6,285 bases of DNA from Sphingomonas sp. Lineage in GTDB: Bacteria > Pseudomonadota > Alphaproteobacteria > Sphingomonadales > Sphingomonadaceae. Shown here piece after piece: positions 1 to 5,296 of the stretch. Made by a program: the position numbers and the translations under genes. The DNA lies in contig JAPJRE010000243.1 of NCBI GenBank assembly GCA_030824725.1, positions 1-6,285 of the forward strand. Direction: 5' to 3'. Within the stretch, counting starts at the first letter, position 1; each line of letters begins with the position of its first letter. The notes under the pieces were generated by a model. The model did no database searches. It was not told where the DNA came from and saw only the letters and a program-made list of their open reading frames with translations.

Positions 1-84
1 TAGCCCCTTCCTCTCAGGAGTTGGGGCCTCCGGCAAACCCGGTGCGGTTCAGTCCCGCATATACTCAAGAGCTTTCCGATATAG

Positions 85-324
85 CTAGCTCTTCTGAGCG
101 ACGGTAAGTTTTGCAGATGGGCCCGACTGGCCAAGGGTCATCTTCAGCACCTCGCTCTTCGCCGTCATCGCGCAGCCCATCCGGCGTGCGATCGACTGGT
201 TCGTGGTTCGAAGGCTGAGGCGTAGGGTGAAAGGCTTACCATCCTGAAAACGGACGGTACGGCGCCAGTAGTAGACGGCGCCTCGGCGCTCTACATTCTG
301 GATGGCGGGCAACGGCATCTCCAC
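85..324 (-). pseudogene. Tyrosine recombinase (phage-type integrase) N-terminal remnant
   Basis: This 79-codon frame resembles the arm-binding N-terminal region of integrases of proteobacterial islands and prophages. Visible marks are a basic aromatic strand (RRGAVYYWRRTVRF, residues 13-26), then LRLSLRTTNQSIARR (residues 34-48), a typical lead-in to the first helices. Full-length relatives have roughly 350-450 residues. The catalytic R-H-R-Y domain is absent here. The frame stops at a TAG (85-87), but reading through it gives LYRKALEYMRD, which looks like the continuation of the same helical region, before a TGA at 49-51. This points to point-mutational decay rather than a real short protein. 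The start is GTG at 324 or, equally possible, ATG at 318; neither has a well-placed Shine-Dalgarno. It lies 81 bases beyond the tRNA-Gln 3' end in the same orientation, the classic position of an island integrase. The family call is by pattern recognition only. Confidence 0.6.
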
Positions 325-405
325 AGGGAGTCGTCACACCCACCGGCCCAATCCAGAGGGTGCGAACTATGTTTCGCCGTTACTTCAATGACTTAGAAGG
401 AAAGC

Positions 406-480
406 TGGCTGGGGCGGGAGGATTCGAACCTCCGAATGACGGTACCAAAAACCGTTGCCTTACCACTTGGCGACGCCCCA
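406..480 (-). tRNA. tRNA-Gln (anticodon UUG)
   Basis: On the minus strand this folds as a complete cloverleaf. The acceptor arms TGGGGCG and CGCCCCA pair over 7 bp. The D arm is GCC/GGC. The anticodon stem ACGGT/ACCGT encloses the loop TTTTGGT, which puts the anticodon TTG at positions 34-36 (reads CAA; glutamine). The T stem GGAGG/CCTCC encloses TTCGAAT. The discriminator is G and the terminal CCA is encoded (406-408). It begins 23 bases after the ilvE stop codon on the same strand and has its own promoter overlapping the end of ilvE. The 3' half probably served as the attachment site for the element whose integrase remnant lies downstream. No poly-T terminator is obvious after the CCA. Confidence 0.96.
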
Positions 481-492
481 ACGGGAAGCGGG

Positions 493-520
493 CTTATAGA
501 GCCTCAGAACAGACGTTCAA
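493..520 (-). promoter_or_regulatory. Sigma70-type promoter of tRNA-Gln, -35 box inside ilvE
   Basis: On the minus strand there is TTGAAC (515-520), a 16-base spacer and TATAAG (493-498). Each box is close to the TTGACA/TATAAT consensus. Transcription would start about 486, giving a leader of about six bases before the mature tRNA at 480. The -35 box lies within the last codons of ilvE and the stop codon (504-506) lies in the spacer. The discriminator after the -10 is GC-rich (CCCGC), a feature of stringently controlled stable-RNA promoters. The placement immediately upstream of a stable RNA gene is the main support. Confidence 0.7.
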
Positions 521-1601
521 GCCACCCGTGCGGGTCCGGCGCCACGCCCCGTTGAATTCCCACCAGCTGCTCCCGAAGCTTCTCGGTGAGCAGGCCCGGG
601 CCGCCATTGCCGATCTGGAACTCGAAGCCTTGCCCACGCACCGCGCCGATCGGCGTTACCACCGCGGCGGTGCCGCAGGCGAACGCTTCGCGCAGGCGGC
701 CGCTCTTGGCGTCCTCGCGCCACTGGTCGATCGAATAGCGCTCCTCGCGCACCTCGACGCCCGCGCCGCGCGCCAGCGTGATCAGCGATTCGCGGGTGAT
801 GCCCGGCAGGATCGTGCCCGAGAGCGGTGGGGTGGCGATGGTCCCGTCGTCGAACACGAAGAAGACGTTCATGCCGCCGAGCTCCTCGACATAGCGGTTC
901 TCAACCGCGTCGAGGAACACCACCTGGTCGCAGCCCTGGCGGATCGCCTCGGCCTGGGCGACCAGGCTGGCGGCATAGTTGCCGCCGCACTTGGCCGCAC
1001 CGGTGCCGCCTGGCGCCGCGCGGGTATAGTGATCGGACACCCACAGCGTCACCGACGGCGCGCCGCCCTTGAAATAGGCGCCCGCCGGCGAGGCGATGAC
1101 GAGGTACAGATATTCGCTCGCCGGCTTCACGCCGAGGAACGTCTCGCTCGCGAACATGAAGGGGCGCAGATACAGCGAAGCGCCCTCGCCTTCCGGGATC
1201 CAGTCGCGATCGGCCTTCACCAGCGCGCGGATCGAGGAAAGGAACAATTCCTCGGGCAGTGGCGTCATCGCCATGCGCTCAGCTGATTCGCGGAAGCGGC
1301 GGGCATTCTCGCCCGGGCGGAACAGCCCCGCGCCGCCATCGGGAAGGCGATAGGCCTTGAGCCCCTCGAAAATCTCCTGCGCATAGTGGAGTACCGCGCA
1401 GGCGGGGTCGATCTGGAGCGGCGCATAGGGCTGGATGCGCGCATCGTGCCAGCCCTTGTCGGCCGAATAGCGGATCACCGCCATGTGATCGGTAAATACC
1501 TTGCCGAAGCCGGGGTTCGCGAGGATCGTCGCGCGCTCGTCGCCGGTGCGCGGGTTGGTGTGGGCTTCGAATTCGAAATCCAGGATCGTCGCGTCTTCCA
1601 T
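504..1601 (-). CDS. ilvE: Branched-chain amino acid aminotransferase
   Basis: This cytoplasmic PLP enzyme interconverts valine, leucine and isoleucine with their 2-oxo acids using glutamate/2-oxoglutarate, and catalyses the last step of their synthesis. Numbering here is from the GTG at 1604. Fold-type IV marks are clear: the lysine that should bind PLP is K205 in AAKCGGNYAASL, followed by YVEELGGMNVFFVF (about 238-251, with E241 equivalent to the cofactor-binding Glu), SGTILPGITRESL (262-274) and ACGTAAVVTPIG (309-320). At about 365 residues it fits the longer, mammalian-like BCAT subgroup rather than the ~310-residue E. coli IlvE type. I prefer ATG 1601 to the adjacent in-frame GTG 1604; a weak purine-rich stretch (GAGAAAGA) precedes both. 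A MarR gene is divergent, and tRNA-Gln follows after 23 bases. Confidence 0.95.
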   Translation of the reverse strand: MEDATILDFEFEAHTNPRTGDERATILANPGFGKVFTDHMAVIRYSADKGWHDARIQPYAPLQIDPACAVLHYAQEIFEGLKAYRLPDGGAGLFRPGENARRFRESAERMAMTPLPEELFLSSIRALVKADRDWIPEGEGASLYLRPFMFASETFLGVKPASEYLYLVIASPAGAYFKGGAPSVTLWVSDHYTRAAPGGTGAAKCGGNYAASLVAQAEAIRQGCDQVVFLDAVENRYVEELGGMNVFFVFDDGTIATPPLSGTILPGITRESLITLARGAGVEVREERYSIDQWREDAKSGRLREAFACGTAAVVTPIGAVRGQGFEFQIGNGGPGLLTEKLREQLVGIQRGVAPDPHGWLERLF

Positions 1602-1640
1602 CACTCGGTCTTTCTCGTCCCCAGAGCCTCGGGTTGCGCA

Positions 1641-1669
1641 GGACTAGGCGCGGTGGCAGAAACGGTCAA
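1641..1669 (-). promoter_or_regulatory. Candidate ilvE promoter in the divergent gap
   Basis: On the minus strand, TTGACC (1664-1669) lies 17 bases from TAGTCC (1641-1646). The -35 box matches consensus at five of six positions, while the -10 box is poor. Transcription would start near 1634, giving a leader of about 33 bases to the ilvE ATG. The -35 box ends two bases before the MarR start codon, so transcription of the two divergent genes may interfere. No equally good plus-strand promoter for the MarR gene is visible in the gap. Confidence 0.35.
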
Positions 1670-1670
1670 C

Positions 1671-2156
1671 ATGGCTGCCCCAATTCCTGCCTCTCCCCTG
1701 TTCCTGCGCGAGCCCGAAATCCGGCGCGGCATCGAGCTGCTCTATTTCGGCTATTCGCACCTCACCCGCTCGATCGACGACGGGCTGGCGCGCCAGGGGC
1801 TGGGCCGGGCGCACCACCGCGCGCTCTATTTCATCGCCCGCAAGCCCGACCTGACGGTGAGCGAGCTGCTCTCGCTGCTGGCGATCACCAAACAGTCGCT
1901 GGGCCGGGTGCTGGGGGAACTGGCCGAGCGCGGGCTGGTGGAGACGCGGGCGGGCACGCGCGACCGGCGGCAGCGGCTGCTGCGGCTCACCGAGGCGGGC
2001 GCCAAGCTCGAGTCCGAACTGTTCGAGGCGCTGCGCGAAAAAATGGCCGGCGCCTATTCGAGCGCCGGCCAGGGAGCCGTCGGGGGATTCTGGGCCGTGC
2101 TCGAAGGGCTGATGCCCGAGGAAGAGCGCGGGCGGGTGGCGACGCTGGGGCGCTGA
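1671..2156 (+). CDS. MarR-family winged-helix regulator, PetP-like
   Basis: A 161-residue DNA-binding protein of the MarR family, expected to act as a dimer. Residues 16-58 (IELLYFGYSHLTRSID, then GLGRAHHRALYFIARKP) resemble, as I recall, the PetP subgroup, which in Rhodobacter pairs with the response regulator PetR. The winged helix spans about 60-108: helices LTVSELLSLLAI and TKQSLGRVLGELAERGLV, then a wing with the typical DRRQR (98-102). A C-terminal dimer helix region follows. I chose ATG 1671, which leaves a normal N-terminus just before the REPEIRRG start of homology. An in-frame GTG at 1653 is possible, and the frame also stays open upstream antisense to ilvE, which I do not regard as coding. 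No petR follows; the next gene converges after 25 bases. Being divergent from ilvE, it could regulate ilvE or itself, but no operator is obvious and its ligand is unknown. Confidence 0.88.
   Translation: MAAPIPASPLFLREPEIRRGIELLYFGYSHLTRSIDDGLARQGLGRAHHRALYFIARKPDLTVSELLSLLAITKQSLGRVLGELAERGLVETRAGTRDRRQRLLRLTEAGAKLESELFEALREKMAGAYSSAGQGAVGGFWAVLEGLMPEEERGRVATLGR
2044..2071. repeat. Perfect 10-bp inverted repeat inside the MarR gene
   Basis: The arms TGGCCGGCGC (2044-2053) and GCGCCGGCCA (2062-2071) are perfect complements around an 8-base loop. They encode the MAGAYSSAGQ part of the C-terminal helix region. The RNA hairpin would be very stable. No T-run follows on either strand, so it is not a canonical intrinsic terminator. 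Biased use of GC-rich codons for Ala and Gly may explain it. Confidence 0.6.
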
Positions 2157-2181
2157 GCGCGCCCGACGCCGCCGCCCTTGT

Positions 2182-2796
2182 TCAGGCGACCTTGAAGCCT
2201 TCCTTGTTCATAGCGTGCGTGAGCGCCTTGTTCTTTTCCTCGCTCAGCTGGGCGCGGAGTTCGGGAAACAGCGAATCTTCTTCCTCGCGGATGTGCTTTT
2301 CCAGCGCGGCGCGGAATTCCTTCACCTTCTCCAGCCACTTGGGCGAGGTGCTCGGCATGTTCTCAAGCTCGTAGAGGAACTGCTTCACATAGCCATGCTC
2401 GGCGTTGAGCTCGTCGGCCTGCTCGGTCTTGCCCACCTCGCGAAGCGCCGGGTAGATGACATTCTCTTCCTCGACCGCATGCTTCACCAGCGCATGCTTG
2501 ATGTGCGCGAGCAGCATGTTGCGGCGGATCGTCGCCTTGTCGTCGGTCGCTTCGAGGGTGTCGAACACCTTGAGCACTGCCTTGTGCTCGGCCTTCAGCG
2601 CATCGTCCCAATTGCCGGCGAGCGCGCTCGGCGCCTGCACCGCCGCCTTGCGGCCGAGCATCGCGAGCAGGCCCAGTGCCGCGCCGCCAGCCGCCGCGCC
2701 GGCGATCACGCCGAGGCTGGCGCCGCTGCTGCTGGTCTTCGCCGTGTTGTTCGCGTTGGTCTTGGTGTTACGCTTCGATTCGGTCGTCGTAGCCAT
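2182..2796 (-). CDS. Hemerythrin HHE-domain protein with N-terminal membrane segment
   Basis: A 204-residue protein with three parts. A polar Thr/Asn/Lys/Ser-rich head (1-27) is followed by a Gly/Ala/Leu-rich hydrophobic stretch (28-48), likely a membrane anchor or glycine-zipper segment. The rest is a four-helix hemerythrin domain (about 63-196). Candidate di-iron ligands sit in the usual order: H71 (KAEHKAV), H106-x3-E110 (KHAVEEE), H134 (NAEHGYV) and H168-x3-E172 (KHIREEE). H98 and H101 lie in the same helix as H106. Such domains bind O2, NO or iron and are implicated in oxidative or nitrosative stress; the specific role here is not known. ATG 2796 is well supported by GGAGG (2802-2806), five bases upstream. 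A general-stress-type promoter precedes it. It is convergent with the MarR gene (25-base gap) and downstream of proC on the same strand, but the promoter suggests separate transcription. Confidence 0.9.
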   Translation of the reverse strand: MATTTESKRNTKTNANNTAKTSSSGASLGVIAGAAAGGAALGLLAMLGRKAAVQAPSALAGNWDDALKAEHKAVLKVFDTLEATDDKATIRRNMLLAHIKHALVKHAVEEENVIYPALREVGKTEQADELNAEHGYVKQFLYELENMPSTSPKWLEKVKEFRAALEKHIREEEDSLFPELRAQLSEEKNKALTHAMNKEGFKVA

Positions 2797-2830
2797 GATA
2801 GCCTCCGTCGATACGTGGGATCGGAGGGTT

Positions 2831-2855
2831 AACCACCAGGAATACTAGGCGTTCC
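2831..2855 (-). promoter_or_regulatory. EcfG-type general stress promoter for the hemerythrin gene
   Basis: On the minus strand GGAAC (2851-2855) is separated by 16 bases from GGTT (2831-2834). The known EcfG/SigT consensus in alphaproteobacteria is GGAAC-N16-17-CGTT, so the -35 is perfect and the -10 differs only at its first, less conserved base. The start of transcription would fall near 2823, giving a leader of about 25 bases that contains the GGAGG ribosome site of the hemerythrin gene. The motif lies in the 72-base gap between the proC stop and the hemerythrin start. I checked the other GGAAC occurrences in the window on both strands by eye, and none has a correctly spaced GTT. Confidence 0.68.
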
Positions 2856-2868
2856 GTAGAGGATCGCG

Positions 2869-3684
2869 CTATTTGCGCGCTTCGGCGGCCATTTCGGCGT
2901 TGCGGCGGGCGGAGGCGGTGAGCGTGTCGCGCAGCAGCGTCTTCAGCGCATCGTCCTGATCGAGCACGTTCAGCCCTTCGCGGGTCGAGCCGCCGGGACT
3001 CGCGACACGGTCCGCCAGCACGGCCGGGCTTTCGCTGGCAGCCGCGGCCATCAGGCCGGAGCCCTCCACGGTAGCGAGCGCCAGCCGCTGCGCTTGGTCG
3101 GCGGGCAGGCCCAGCGCCGCACCCGCCTCGGCCAGCGCGTCGACGAAGCGGAAGACGAAGCCCGGGCCGCAACCGGCCAGCGCGGTCAATGCGTCAAGCA
3201 TGGTCTCGCTCGGCACCCATTCGACCAGCCCGAGCGGCGCCATCAGCGTCTCGGCAGCGGCGCGCGCCTCAGCATCGTCGCTCGGCGTGGTGAGGCCGAC
3301 GACGCCCTTGCCGATCGCCACCGGCAGGTTGGGCATCGCGCGCACCACGGTTTTCGCGCCGAGCGCGTCCGCCAGCGTGGCCACTTCCACGCCCGCAAGG
3401 ATCGACACGAGCAGCGGCACGCCGCTGACGAACGGAGCCAGAACCGGCGCAACCGTATGGAGCTGCTGCGGCTTCACTGCGAGCACCAGCGCGGTCGGCC
3501 GCTCGCCTTCGGGCGGCGCGGTCACATGCCGCACGCCCTCAGGAACGAAGGGGCTGCCCGGATCGATGACGGTGATCGCGGACGCGTCGATCCCCGCCCC
3601 TGCCCAGCGGCGGAGCATCGCCCCGCCCATGTTGCCGGCACCGACCAGCCAGATCCGCGACAGCAGTTCCAATTCAGGCCTCAC
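2869..3684 (-). CDS. proC: Pyrroline-5-carboxylate reductase
   Basis: Cytoplasmic enzyme reducing 1-pyrroline-5-carboxylate to proline with NAD(P)H, the last step of proline synthesis. The 271-residue frame has the N-terminal Rossmann motif WLVGAGNMGGAM (12-23), the family segments AVKPQ (69-73) and RAMPN (115-119), and the C-terminal dimer domain with ALAGCGPGFVF (168-178) and the signature VASPGGSTREGL (227-238). The usual GSGPAY is GCGPGF here, a mild substitution. The GTG at 3684 overlaps the ybjN stop by 11 bases. An alternative is TTG 3672, which has a TGAGG stretch about six bases upstream and would give 267 residues. Either way translation is probably coupled to ybjN. No ATG exists before the Rossmann motif. 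Confidence 0.95.
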   Translation of the reverse strand: MRPELELLSRIWLVGAGNMGGAMLRRWAGAGIDASAITVIDPGSPFVPEGVRHVTAPPEGERPTALVLAVKPQQLHTVAPVLAPFVSGVPLLVSILAGVEVATLADALGAKTVVRAMPNLPVAIGKGVVGLTTPSDDAEARAAAETLMAPLGLVEWVPSETMLDALTALAGCGPGFVFRFVDALAEAGAALGLPADQAQRLALATVEGSGLMAAAASESPAVLADRVASPGGSTREGLNVLDQDDALKTLLRDTLTASARRNAEMAAEARK

Positions 3685-4183
3685 CCTGGGTCTCGATCAG
3701 CGCCGCGGCGATCGCCTCGCTCGGCGTCTTGCCGCCCCACAGGACGAACTGGAAGACGGGGTAGAAGCGCTCGCACTCGTCGATCGCGCTTTCCACCAGC
3801 AGCTCGGCCTGGGCGAGCGTCAGCGACGCGCCCTCGTCGCCGTCGATCAGCGCGGCGTGGCGGAACAGCAGGATGCCGGTCGACGACCAGAGCTCGAAAT
3901 GGCCGATCCACAGCTGCTCGTTGACCAGCCCGATCGTCTCATAGACCAGCCCGCGCCGCTCCTCGGGCACGCGCACGTCGGGAAAGCCCATGAACTGCAG
4001 CACGCCGTCGTCCTCGCGCCAGATCGCGCGGAGCTCGTACTGGGTCCAGCTGCCCTTCACCTTGGCGACGATCTCGTCGTCCTCGCGCTCATGGGTCCAG
4101 CCATGCGCGGCGAAATAGGTCTCGAGCATGTCGATGGGCGCGGCCGCGTCGCGGTCGAATTCCGCCTCGTCTAGCATGCCCAT
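3674..4183 (-). CDS. YbjN domain-containing protein
   Basis: A 169-residue soluble protein of the YbjN family, whose fold resembles type III secretion chaperones. The molecular role in alphaproteobacteria is not established; E. coli YbjN has been linked to stress tolerance and motility. Recognisable segments are DMLETYFAAHGWTHE (18-32), a beta-rich middle with LQFMGFPDVRVPEERR (62-77), the helix YETIGLVNEQLWIGHFEL (81-98) and the C-terminal ECERFYPVFQFVLWGGKTP (136-154). No signal peptide or membrane segment is present. ATG 4183 has only a G-rich stretch (GGGGGC) upstream; ATG 4177 is a possible alternative. It overlaps proC by 11 bases, which suggests linked expression, and lies 112 bases after ubiK. 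Confidence 0.88.
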   Translation of the reverse strand: MGMLDEAEFDRDAAAPIDMLETYFAAHGWTHEREDDEIVAKVKGSWTQYELRAIWREDDGVLQFMGFPDVRVPEERRGLVYETIGLVNEQLWIGHFELWSSTGILLFRHAALIDGDEGASLTLAQAELLVESAIDECERFYPVFQFVLWGGKTPSEAIAAALIETQGEA

Positions 4184-4225
4184 TCAGCCCCCGGTCGTGT
4201 AGCCATGCCCGCTAGTGCCAAGCGC

Positions 4226-4262
4226 GCGGACGGGGCACAAGCTTGCGCCTGCGCCCCGCCGC
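4226..4262. other. Imperfect GC-rich hairpin in the ubiK-ybjN gap
   Basis: The arms 4226-4236 (GCGG, one bulged A, CGGGGC) and 4253-4262 (GCCCCG, CCGC) can form ten base pairs around a 16-base loop. On the minus strand it lies 33-69 bases beyond the ubiK stop and ahead of ybjN. No T-run follows, so it is not a canonical terminator. It could attenuate or stabilise the transcript between the tspO-ubiK and ybjN-proC pairs, or be chance in GC-rich DNA. Confidence 0.35.
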
Positions 4263-4295
4263 CGAAAGCTGTGGACAAGGAAAGCCCCGCCAGCG

Positions 4296-4556
4296 TCACG
4301 CATTCCCTTGCGGGTTGAGCTTCGCCTCGAGCGCATCGAGGCGCGCCTTCAGCGCATCGGCCTCATCGCGTGCGGCGGCGGCCATCGCCTTCACGGCCTC
4401 GAACTCGTCGCGGCTGACGAAATCGAGCCCACCGATCCATTCGCGGGCGCGCTCGCGGGCGCCGGCCTCGGCTTCGCGCGCCACCCCGGCGAAGGTGCCG
4501 GCGGCGCCGTTCACCATCTTCACCAGATCGTCGAACAGGCGGTTGTCGGTCTGCAT
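4296..4556 (-). CDS. ubiK: UbiK-type accessory factor (BMFP domain)
   Basis: An 86-residue protein of the BMFP/YqiC family. UbiK in gammaproteobacteria is an accessory factor of the aerobic ubiquinone-biosynthesis complex, with UbiJ. The layout is typical: an amphipathic N-terminal helix (LFDDLVKMVNGAAG, 7-20), a linker, then a charged coiled coil from about 48 to 80 (VSRDEFEAVKAMAAAARDE, then ALKARLDALEAKL). The length matches the family's 80-100 residues. ATG 4556 starts 15 bases after the tspO stop, so the two genes are probably co-transcribed; the upstream TGGGA is only a weak ribosome site. Membrane-lipid work of UbiK and a membrane tetrapyrrole-binding TspO both touch respiration, but a functional link is inference. 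Confidence 0.88.
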   Translation of the reverse strand: MQTDNRLFDDLVKMVNGAAGTFAGVAREAEAGARERAREWIGGLDFVSRDEFEAVKAMAAAARDEADALKARLDALEAKLNPQGNA

Positions 4557-4571
4557 GTCAAAGAATCCCAG

Positions 4572-5135
4572 TCAAAGCGTGTGAAGGCCGATGTGGGCGT
4601 TCGGCGCCGCCGACGCAATCTTTTCCGCATCGGGATTGAGATCGCGGACCTGCGAAAACAGCACGCTCGCGAAGCACACCCAGGCCAGATAGGGCAGCAG
4701 CATCAGCCCGGCGAGCGTGCGGACGCGCCAGAAGGCGACCATGGTCACCGCCACCAGCACCGCCAGCGCCACGATCACGACCAGCGCGAGATCGAGCTTG
4801 TGAAAGCGGAAGAAGATCGGCGACCAGGCGAGGTTGACGCCAAGCTGGAGGATGAACAACACGACCGCCGCCGCCCGCCCCCGCGCGCCCCGTGCGCTCA
4901 GCACCAGTGCCAGGGCGAACCCCATCAGCACGTAGAGGATCGTCCAGACGACAGGGAAAGCGATGTTGGGCGGCTGGATCGCCGGCTTGGCGAGCGCGGT
5001 GAACCAGGGATTCTCGTCGCCGGCGGGCGCCACCATCGCCGATCCGAAGCCGAGCAGCACCACCAGCGGCACCGTCACCAGCGCGCGCCGCCAGTAACCG
5101 CGCCGCAGTTGCGCCTTCGATGCCAGTGCGTTCAT
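4572..5135 (-). CDS. tspO: TspO/MBR family tryptophan-rich sensory protein
   Basis: A 187-residue inner-membrane protein with five predicted helices (about 18-36, 58-80, 88-108, 114-136 and 142-162). Family marks are NPWFTALAKPAIQPPN (42-57), VWTILYVLMG (63-72), NLAWSPIFF (101-109) and LPYLAWVCFASVL (147-159). TspO proteins bind porphyrins and related ligands; in Rhodobacter TspO modulates tetrapyrrole and photopigment expression with oxygen. The helix-5 signature normally ends in Leu-Asn (as in TVLNY), but here the Asn is replaced by Phe160. The C-terminal tail after about 165 is polar. ATG 5135 is supported by GGGGAG (5142-5147), six bases upstream. It is the first gene of the minus-strand cluster running to proC and is divergent from the TSUP transporter. 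Confidence 0.93.
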   Translation of the reverse strand: MNALASKAQLRRGYWRRALVTVPLVVLLGFGSAMVAPAGDENPWFTALAKPAIQPPNIAFPVVWTILYVLMGFALALVLSARGARGRAAAVVLFILQLGVNLAWSPIFFRFHKLDLALVVIVALAVLVAVTMVAFWRVRTLAGLMLLPYLAWVCFASVLFSQVRDLNPDAEKIASAAPNAHIGLHTL

Positions 5136-5245
5136 GCGCGTCTCCCCAATGCACGGGCGCCCGGCCCTTGTTCGCCAGCCCTAGGCGATCGGAACGCGAA
5201 TGAGAAGGCGCCGGCCTTTGGTTGTCCCCGGTCTGGATGCGCCCC

Positions 5246-5261
5246 TCGTTCGCCCGAACGA
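5246..5261. promoter_or_regulatory. Perfect 16-base dyad between tspO and the transporter gene
   Basis: TCGTTCG (5246-5252), CC, then CGAACGA (5255-5261) form perfect 7-base arms. The dyad ends 35 bases before the transporter ATG and sits directly against a candidate -35 box, a normal place for an operator. It is not the alphaproteobacterial LexA box, which is a GTTC-N7-GTTC direct repeat. The regulator is unknown. Confidence 0.4.
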
Positions 5262-5289
5262 TTGTCAGCCGCCCCCGCCTTCGTCTAGC
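5262..5289 (+). promoter_or_regulatory. Candidate promoter giving a leaderless transporter mRNA
   Basis: TTGTCA (5262-5267, five of six to consensus) is followed after 16 bases by TCTAGC (5284-5289, three of six). The predicted start of transcription, about seven bases further on, falls at 5296-5297, the A of the ATG. The absence of a Shine-Dalgarno before that ATG agrees with this. The weak -10 box keeps the confidence low. Confidence 0.3.
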
Positions 5290-5296
5290 CGGGGCC

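Noticed and set aside
4..26. Small interrupted hairpin (CCCC/GGGG with TCCT/AGGA inside) at the left edge.
   Set aside because: Short stems with an internal loop and no T-run; the flanking sequence beyond the edge is not available to judge it.
360..1286. Long plus-strand open frame of 308 codons across tRNA-Gln and antisense to ilvE.
   Set aside because: It runs through the tRNA and is Arg/Ala/His-rich with no family motif, as expected for an antisense frame in GC-rich DNA. IlvE has clear catalytic motifs on the other strand.
2619..2630. Twelve-base palindrome CGAGCGCGCTCG.
   Set aside because: It lies within the hemerythrin coding sequence, has no loop or partner site, and is expected by chance in GC-rich DNA.
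4171..4206. Eleven-residue frame (MATRPGAEWAC) overlapping the ybjN start, a possible leader peptide.
   Set aside because: No ribosome site and no run of regulatory codons; such short frames occur by chance.
5246..5261. LexA box.
   Set aside because: The alphaproteobacterial box is a direct repeat GTTC-N7-GTTC; this is an inverted repeat with a short spacer.
4215..5288. Plus-strand open frame of 357 codons opposite ubiK and tspO.
   Set aside because: Low-complexity Arg/His/Gln/Pro-rich composition without domains; both opposite genes are strongly recognised.
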